Part shown: positions 7,495-12,131 of the stretch, in pieces | How positions within the stretch are numbered: the first letter of the stretch is position 1 | Layout of the letters: every line of letters starts with the position of its first letter | Source of the DNA: JBBCJT01 sp037190665 | GTDB taxonomy: Bacteria > Pseudomonadota > Alphaproteobacteria > Acetobacterales > Acetobacteraceae | Assembly: GCA_037190665.1 (NCBI GenBank) | Contig: JBBCJT010000073.1 | Coordinates: forward strand, 1 to 12,131 | Reading direction: 5' to 3' | Length of the DNA stretch: 12,131 nt | Made by a program: the position numbers and the translations under genes | Notes under the pieces: generated by a model | What the model was told of the DNA's origin: nothing | Database searches by the model: none | The model's input: only the letters and a program-made list of their open reading frames with translations

Positions 7495-8312
7495 ATGCAT
7501 CTGCGCTTCAACCTCCTGCTCGGCGGCATCCTGTCGGCCGTCGTGGTGCTGGGCGGCATCTTCGCGTCGTGGCTGACGCCGCTCGATCCGATCATGAGCG
7601 CCGATCTGATGAACGCGGAGATGCCGCCGGGCCGCGAGTTCTGGTTCGGCACCGATGCGCAGGGACGCGACATCTACACCCGCGTGCTCTACGGCGCGCA
7701 GGTCTCGCTCGCCGTCGGCGTCATCTCGCAGCTCATCAACTCGTTTATCGGCACGGCACTCGGCGTCTCCGCCGGCTACTGGGGTGGCTGGTGGGATGAC
7801 CTCGTCAACGGGCTGACCAACGTCATGCTCGCGATCCCGTCGCTGATCTTCGCGCTGGCCGTGATGGCCGTGCTCGGCCCGGGGCTGAGCAGCCTGCTGA
7901 TCGCGCTGGGGCTGACCAACTGGTCCTGGACCTGCCGCATCGCCCGCAGCTCCACCCTCTCGCTCAAGAGTCAGGGCTACGTGCAAGCGGCCAAGACCAT
8001 GGGGTACGGCGACATCCGCATCATGTTCGGGCAGCTCCTGCCCAACATGATCGGGCCGATCCTGGTGATGGCCACGCTCGGCATCGGTTCGGCGGTGCTG
8101 TCCGAGGCCGCGCTGTCCTTCCTCGGTCTCGGCATCCATCCGCCGACCCCGAGCTGGGGCAACATGCTGACCGATGCGCGGGAGCTGATCGTGATCGCGC
8201 CTTGGGCCGCGATCTTCCCCGGCCTTGCGATCTTCCTCACGGTGCTTGGCTTCAACCTGCTGGGAGACGGGCTGCGCGATGCGCTCGATCCGCACATGAG
8301 GACGCGCCGGGT

Positions 8313-8316
<4 letters not shown>
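7495..8316 (+). CDS. ABC importer permease, DppC/OppC type
   Basis: A 273-residue partner of the preceding permease. It shows the hallmarks of the DppC subfamily: HFGTDxxGRDxxSR-like sequence as FGTDAQGRDIYTRVLYGAQVSL at about 51-72, the EAA coupling loop GYVQAAKTMGYGDIRI at 161-176, FLGLGIHPPTPSWGNML at about 209-225, and the ending FNLLGDGLRDALDP. About six membrane segments are visible, including residues 5-27, 70-95, 112-128, 130-147, 187-210 and 236-258. The stop codon TGA overlaps the next gene's ATG as ATGA, indicating translational coupling to the first ATPase. Typical family proteins are 280-300 residues; this one is slightly short because the cytoplasmic N-terminus before the first membrane segment is only a few residues long. 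Confidence 0.95.
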
Positions 8317-9232
<916 letters not shown>

Positions 9233-9236
<4 letters not shown>

Positions 9237-10192
9237 GCGAACCGCTGCTCGACATCGACCAACTGCATGTGCACTTCACGCTTGGCGGCGGGCTGCTCGG
9301 CGGGCGCCGGCGCACCCTGCGCGCGGTCAACGGCGTCAGCCTCGAACTGCATCAGGGGCAGTGCCTCAGCATCGTGGGCGAGTCCGGCTGCGGAAAATCC
9401 ACCACCGCGCTGTCGGTGATGGGATTGCAGCCGCCGACCTCGGGCGACATACGCTTCCGGGGGAAGACCCTGATCGGCGCGGGCGCGCCTGACCGCACCG
9501 ACCGCGCGCTGATCGCGCAGATGGTCTTTCAGGACCCCTACGCCTCGCTCAATCCGCGCCAGACCGTCTATTCCTCCCTCGCGGGGCCGCTGCGGCTGCA
9601 TGGCAAGAGAAGCCGCAGCGAGATCGACGAGCGGGTGGCGATGATGCTCGGGCATGTCGGGCTGCTGCCGGAACACGCGAAGCGCTATCCGCACGAATTC
9701 TCCGGCGGGCAACGCCAGCGCATCGGCATCGCGCGGGCCCTCATCCTCGATCCCCAGATCGTCGTGCTGGACGAACCCGTCTCCGCGCTCGACGTCTCGA
9801 TCCGCGCGCAGATCATCAACCTGCTGCTCGACCTGCAGGAGAAGCTCTCGCTCTCCTACATCATGATCAGCCACGACCTCGGCGTGGTGGAGCACATGAG
9901 CGACCGGGTCGCGGTGATGTACTACGGGCAGATCGTGGAGATCGGCGACTGGCGCTCGATCTTCTCCACGCCCACGCATCCCTATACGCGCAAGCTGATC
10001 AGCACGATCCCCGACCCCGACGCGATCCTGCGCGAAGGGATCGCGGAGACGCTGCCGGAGGTGCACCCGCCCGCCGGCATGCGTTTCTACCCGGAAGACG
10101 TGTCGATGCCCGACGTCTACGCCGAACCGCCGCCGAGCGAGCTGGTGCAGATCGGGGCCGACCATCAGGTGCGCTGCCGCCCCGCCGGCTGA
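9233..10192 (+). CDS. ABC importer ATPase, DppF/OppF type
   Basis: The second ATPase of the importer, 319 residues, pairing with the preceding one as a heterodimer. Walker A is GESGCGKS at 49-56, Q-loop Gln100 (FQDPYASLNP), signature SGGQRQR at 157-163, Walker B IVVLDEP at 176-182, and His214. The insertion LLGGRRRTLRAVNGVS at about 21-36 and the DPYASLNPRQTV segment are typical of DppF. The start at ATG 9233 overlaps the previous stop as ATGA. The tail still resembles the oligopeptide-transporter C-terminal domain (HPPAG at 278-282 and GADHQVRC near 308-315), but where relatives read GCxFxPRC this one reads GMRFYPED, so the motif cysteines are missing. The gene ends within a hairpin that probably closes the operon. 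Confidence 0.95.
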
Positions 10193-10201
10193 CCGGCGGG
10201 G
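10180..10201 (+). terminator. GC-rich hairpin with the importer's final stop codon in its loop
   Basis: CCCCGCCGG (10180-10188) pairs perfectly over nine bases with CCGGCGGGG (10193-10201), leaving a four-base loop CTGA that contains the TGA stop of the last ATPase gene. A second small hairpin, GGCCG and CGGCC around GCTC, follows at 10211-10224. No T run is present, so this is a probable operon end or 3'-protecting element rather than a textbook intrinsic terminator. A ribosome finishing translation would cover the stem, which links its folding to translation. Confidence 0.5.
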
Positions 10202-10250
10202 GCGGGCCAGGGCCGGCTCCGGCCGGGCGGACCGCCACGGCGGCCGCGGT

Positions 10251-10274
10251 CGATATGTTCATTATTATATATCG
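10251..10274. promoter_or_regulatory. ModE-type operator (molybdate-responsive) upstream of modA
   Basis: Within an otherwise GC-rich region lies an AT-rich inverted repeat of the form CGATAT-N12-ATATCG, extended by T and A to seven perfect bases per arm (10250-10275). The E. coli modA operator bound by ModE has the same 24-base span and the form CGTTAT-N12-ATAACG, and alphaproteobacterial Mo-boxes have a similar CGNTATATA half-site. The right arm here (TATATATCGA) is the better match. Its place about 76 bases before modA supports control by molybdate-bound ModE/MopA/MopB; the regulator is not in the window. Confidence 0.65.
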
Positions 10275-10291
10275 AATGCGTATTCCCGGCT

Positions 10292-10319
10292 TTGGTCGAT
10301 CGCGTTCCTCGGCTATATC
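10292..10319 (+). promoter_or_regulatory. Candidate sigma70 promoter for modABC
   Basis: TTGGTC at 10292-10297 and TATATC at 10314-10319 are separated by 16 bases and would give a start near 10326, with a leader of about 24 bases. Both elements are imperfect. An alternative is that TATTAT at 10263-10268 (five of six to the -10 consensus), inside the ModE-like palindrome, is the true -10, which would fit direct repression by operator occupancy; no good -35 is seen for it. Confidence 0.3.
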
Positions 10320-10334
10320 GTCGCCGCCGATATC

Positions 10335-10342
10335 GGAGGAGG
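10335..10342 (+). promoter_or_regulatory. Strong ribosome binding site of modA, overlapping a perfect palindrome
   Basis: GGAGGAGG ends seven bases before the modA ATG at 10350 and fixes that start. Its first two bases are also the end of a perfect ten-base palindrome, CCGATATCGG at 10327-10336, so a protein or a dimerising RNA bound there could affect modA initiation. The palindrome's function is unknown. Confidence 0.75.
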
Positions 10343-10349
10343 TATTTCC

Positions 10350-11102
10350 ATGTTCCGGCGTATTCTGATCGCCGCCCTCGCCCTGGCGCTGCCGGCGATG
10401 GCACAGACCGGGCAGACGGTCTTCGCCGCCGCATCCATGACCGATGCGCTGCGGCAGGTGGACCAGATCTGGGTGGCGAAGGGCAATCCGCCCCTGCGCT
10501 TCAACTTCGCCGCGTCGTCCACGCTGGCGCGGCAGATGGAGCAGGGCGCGGAACCGGACGTGTTCATCTCCGCCGACGAGCAGTGGATGAACTGGTCCGC
10601 CGAACGCAACCTGATCGTGCCCGCCACCCGCGTCTCGCCGATCGGCAACCGGCTGGTGCTGATCGCCCCGAACGACAGCACGGCGCAGACGACGCTGGAG
10701 AGGTCCACCAACCTCGTCGCCCTGCTCGGCGCCAACGGCCGCCTCGCCACCGGCGACCCGCAGCACGTGCCGGTGGGCCGCTACGCGCAGCAGGCGCTGA
10801 CCTGGATGGGCCAGTGGGATGCGATCTCCCCGCGTCTGGCGCGGGCGGACAGCGTGCGTTCGGCCATGCTGCTGGTGGAGCGCGGTGAGGCCCCGCTGGG
10901 CATCGTCTACTCGACCGATGCCGCCATCTCCCAGCGCGTGCGCAAGATCGCGACCTTCCCGAAGGAATCGCACGAACCCGTCACCTATCCCTTCGCGGTG
11001 GGTGCGAAGCGCGACACGCCGCAGGCCCGTGCGCTGCTGACCTTCCTGACCGGGCCGGAGGCGATGGCGGTTTACGACCGGCTGGGCTTCACGCTGCCCT
11101 GA
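10350..11102 (+). CDS. modA: Molybdate ABC importer, periplasmic molybdate-binding protein
   Basis: A 250-residue ModA, close to the usual length. The signal peptide MFRRILIAALALALPAMA is probably cut after residue 18. The mature protein opens with the ModA hallmark VFAAASMTDAL (24-34), whose Ser29 is in the position of the first oxyanion ligand. It continues with NFAASSTLARQ (52-62, second serine ligand), GAEPDVFISAD (66-76), GNRLVLIAP, the GDPQHVPVGRYAQQAL loop at 135-150 and GIVYSTDA at 184-191, whose tyrosine matches the molybdate-contacting one of E. coli. The C-terminal TFLTGPEAMAVYDRLGF is also typical. It binds molybdate, and in many homologues tungstate, and delivers it to ModB. Start and strong ribosome site are clear. 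It heads modABC, one base before modB, and lies downstream of the ModE-like operator. Confidence 0.96.
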   Translation: MFRRILIAALALALPAMAQTGQTVFAAASMTDALRQVDQIWVAKGNPPLRFNFAASSTLARQMEQGAEPDVFISADEQWMNWSAERNLIVPATRVSPIGNRLVLIAPNDSTAQTTLERSTNLVALLGANGRLATGDPQHVPVGRYAQQALTWMGQWDAISPRLARADSVRSAMLLVERGEAPLGIVYSTDAAISQRVRKIATFPKESHEPVTYPFAVGAKRDTPQARALLTFLTGPEAMAVYDRLGFTLP

Positions 11103-11103
11103 C

Positions 11104-11784
11104 ATGTTCGAGCTGACGGCTGAGGAGTGGCAGGCAATCCACCTCAGCCTGTCGGTGTCCGCGCGCGCGGTGGCGATGGGCCTGCCCTTTGCGGTGCTCG
11201 CCTCGCTGCTGCTCGCGCGGTCGAACCTGCCGGGCCGGTCGGTGGTGAACGTGCTCGTGCACCTGCCGATCGTGCTGCCGCCGGTGGTCGTCGGCTGGCT
11301 GCTGCTCGTCACCTTCGGCGTACGCGGGCCGGTGGGCCAGATCCTGAACGACTGGTTCGGCATCCGGCTGGTCTTCACCGCCAACGGCGCGGCACTCGCC
11401 TGCGCCGTGACCACGTTTCCGTTCATGATCCGGGCCATCCGCCTGTCGCTGGAAGGCGTGGACAGCGGGCTTGAGGATGCCGCCCGCGCGCTGGGCGCCC
11501 GCACGCTCGACCGCTTCTTCACCATCACCCTGCCGCTGATGGCGCCGGGCGTGATCTCCGGCGCCATCACCGCCTACGCCGTCAGCCTCGGCGAGTTCGG
11601 CGCGGTGATCACCTTTGCCTCCAACGTGCCGGGCGAGACCCAGACACTGCCGCTCGCCATCTTCGCGGCGCTCCAGACTCCGGGCGGCGAAGCGACGGCG
11701 GCGCGGCTGTCGATGATCTCGATCCTGCTCGCGATGATCGGGCTCGGCCTAGGCGAATGGGCGAACCGGAAGCTGCGCCCGTGA
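11104..11784 (+). CDS. modB: Molybdate ABC importer, permease
   Basis: A 226-residue inner-membrane channel subunit that works as a homodimer with two ModC. It opens with a membrane segment near 15-37, followed by LPIVLPPVVVGWLLL at about 54-68, the VFTANGAALACAV segment, and the EAA coupling loop LEDAARALGARTLDRFF at 123-139 with LPLMAPG. Next comes the ModB hallmark SLGEFGAVITFASNVPGETQ at 161-180, then TLPLAIF. The length is typical of ModB. The ATG lies one base after the modA stop, without a clear ribosome site of its own, so translation is probably coupled. Its TGA overlaps the modC GTG start as GTGA. Confidence 0.96.
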   Translation: MFELTAEEWQAIHLSLSVSARAVAMGLPFAVLASLLLARSNLPGRSVVNVLVHLPIVLPPVVVGWLLLVTFGVRGPVGQILNDWFGIRLVFTANGAALACAVTTFPFMIRAIRLSLEGVDSGLEDAARALGARTLDRFFTITLPLMAPGVISGAITAYAVSLGEFGAVITFASNVPGETQTLPLAIFAALQTPGGEATAARLSMISILLAMIGLGLGEWANRKLRP

Positions 11785-12131
11785 CGCTGTCGGTTACGCT
11801 GCGGCACAAATTTCCGGCCTTCTCCGCCGACATCGCCTTCACCGCCCCGACCCCCGGCGTGGTCGCGCTGTTCGGCCCGTCGGGCTGCGGCAAGTCCACG
11901 GTACTCGCTGCCGTGGCCGGGCTGCTGCGCGCCGATTTCGTGCGGGTGGAGCTGGACGGCGTGCTGCTCTCCGACCTGCCTGTCGAGCGGCGGCGGATCG
12001 GGCAGGTGTTCCAGGAAGGCCGGCTGTTCCCGCACATGAACGTCGCCGCCAACCTGCGCTACGGGATGCGCCGTGCCGAACCGGGGGCGATCCGGTTCGA
12101 TGACGTGGTGGAGTTGCTCGGCATCGGCCAC
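11781..12131 (+). CDS. modC: Molybdate ABC importer, ATP-binding protein (N-terminal 117 codons)
   Basis: The gene begins at GTG 11781, overlapping the modB stop, and runs off the right edge exactly at a codon boundary after 117 codons. The visible part is the N-terminal half of an ABC ATPase: Walker A GPSGCGKS at residues 32-39, followed by the Q-loop in IGQVFQEGRLFPHMNV and the ModC-like NLRYGM segment. The sequence around the Q-loop (FQ-x-x-RLFPH) is characteristic of ModC rather than other importers. The signature, Walker B and any C-terminal molybdate-binding (Mop/TOBE) domain lie outside the window, so whether it is the long form with that domain or a short form cannot be told. It hydrolyses ATP to drive molybdate uptake. 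Confidence 0.93.
   Translation, partial: MTLSVTLRHKFPAFSADIAFTAPTPGVVALFGPSGCGKSTVLAAVAGLLRADFVRVELDGVLLSDLPVERRRIGQVFQEGRLFPHMNVAANLRYGMRRAEPGAIRFDDVVELLGIGH

Noticed and set aside
4805..8295. Long minus-strand open frames opposite the binding-protein and permease genes
   Set aside because: They have low-complexity, charged translations with no recognisable motif and no ribosome sites; the plus strand fully explains the region.
8202..8312. Upstream extension of the first importer ATPase
   Set aside because: The added residues overlap the permease gene and show no ABC homology; the ATG at 8313 with an ATGA overlap is the natural start.
10203..10250. Further GC-rich inverted repeats after the importer operon
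   Set aside because: Several short GGCGG/CCGCC matches can be drawn here, but they are mutually exclusive and expected by chance in such GC-rich sequence.

Overview
The window looks like an ordinary chromosomal stretch from a high-G+C Gram-negative bacterium, most likely an alphaproteobacterium; a Rhodospirillales/Acetobacteraceae-type genome is my guess, not something I can prove. Supporting signs are the very strong G/C third-position bias, periplasmic binding proteins with Sec signal peptides, a proteobacterial HemN, a FixK/FNR-type box and a ModE-type operator. I see no tRNA, rRNA, CRISPR array, insertion sequence or integrase.

Layout. (1) Positions 1-948, minus strand: a short-chain dehydrogenase/reductase (SDR) gene followed by the start of a VOC (glyoxalase-fold) gene that runs off the left edge; together a small operon. 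(2) Positions 1047-3224, plus strand, divergent from it: one gene encoding fused alpha and beta halves of a thiamine-diphosphate 2-oxoacid/acetoin dehydrogenase E1, with no E2 or E3 gene in view. (3) Positions 3227-4632: an oxygen-independent coproporphyrinogen III dehydrogenase (hemN) with a FixK/FNR-like box three bases after the E1 stop codon, followed by two short hairpins. (4) Positions 4895-10192: a complete five-gene peptide/nickel-type ABC importer (binding protein, two permeases, two ATPases). A strong stem-loop follows the binding-protein gene, ATGA overlaps join the last three genes, and a hairpin with the final stop codon in its loop closes the operon. (5) Positions 10251-12131: the molybdate importer modABC, preceded by an AT-rich palindrome resembling a ModE operator; modC is cut by the right edge after 117 codons.

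How the parts fit. The importer and modABC are self-contained transport operons. hemN under a probable FixK/FNR box and modABC under a probable Mo-responsive operator both suit a low-oxygen lifestyle using molybdoenzymes, but the window has no molybdoenzyme to confirm this. The SDR, VOC and fused E1 genes could handle a shared hydroxy-ketone or 2-oxoacid type substrate; that is inference from neighbourhood only.

The most useful observations are regulatory (the FixK/FNR-like and ModE-like sites and the intercistronic stem-loop) and structural (the orphan fused E1, and the loss of the C-terminal cysteine motif from both peptide-importer ATPases). I found nothing that amounts to a clearly new biological system.
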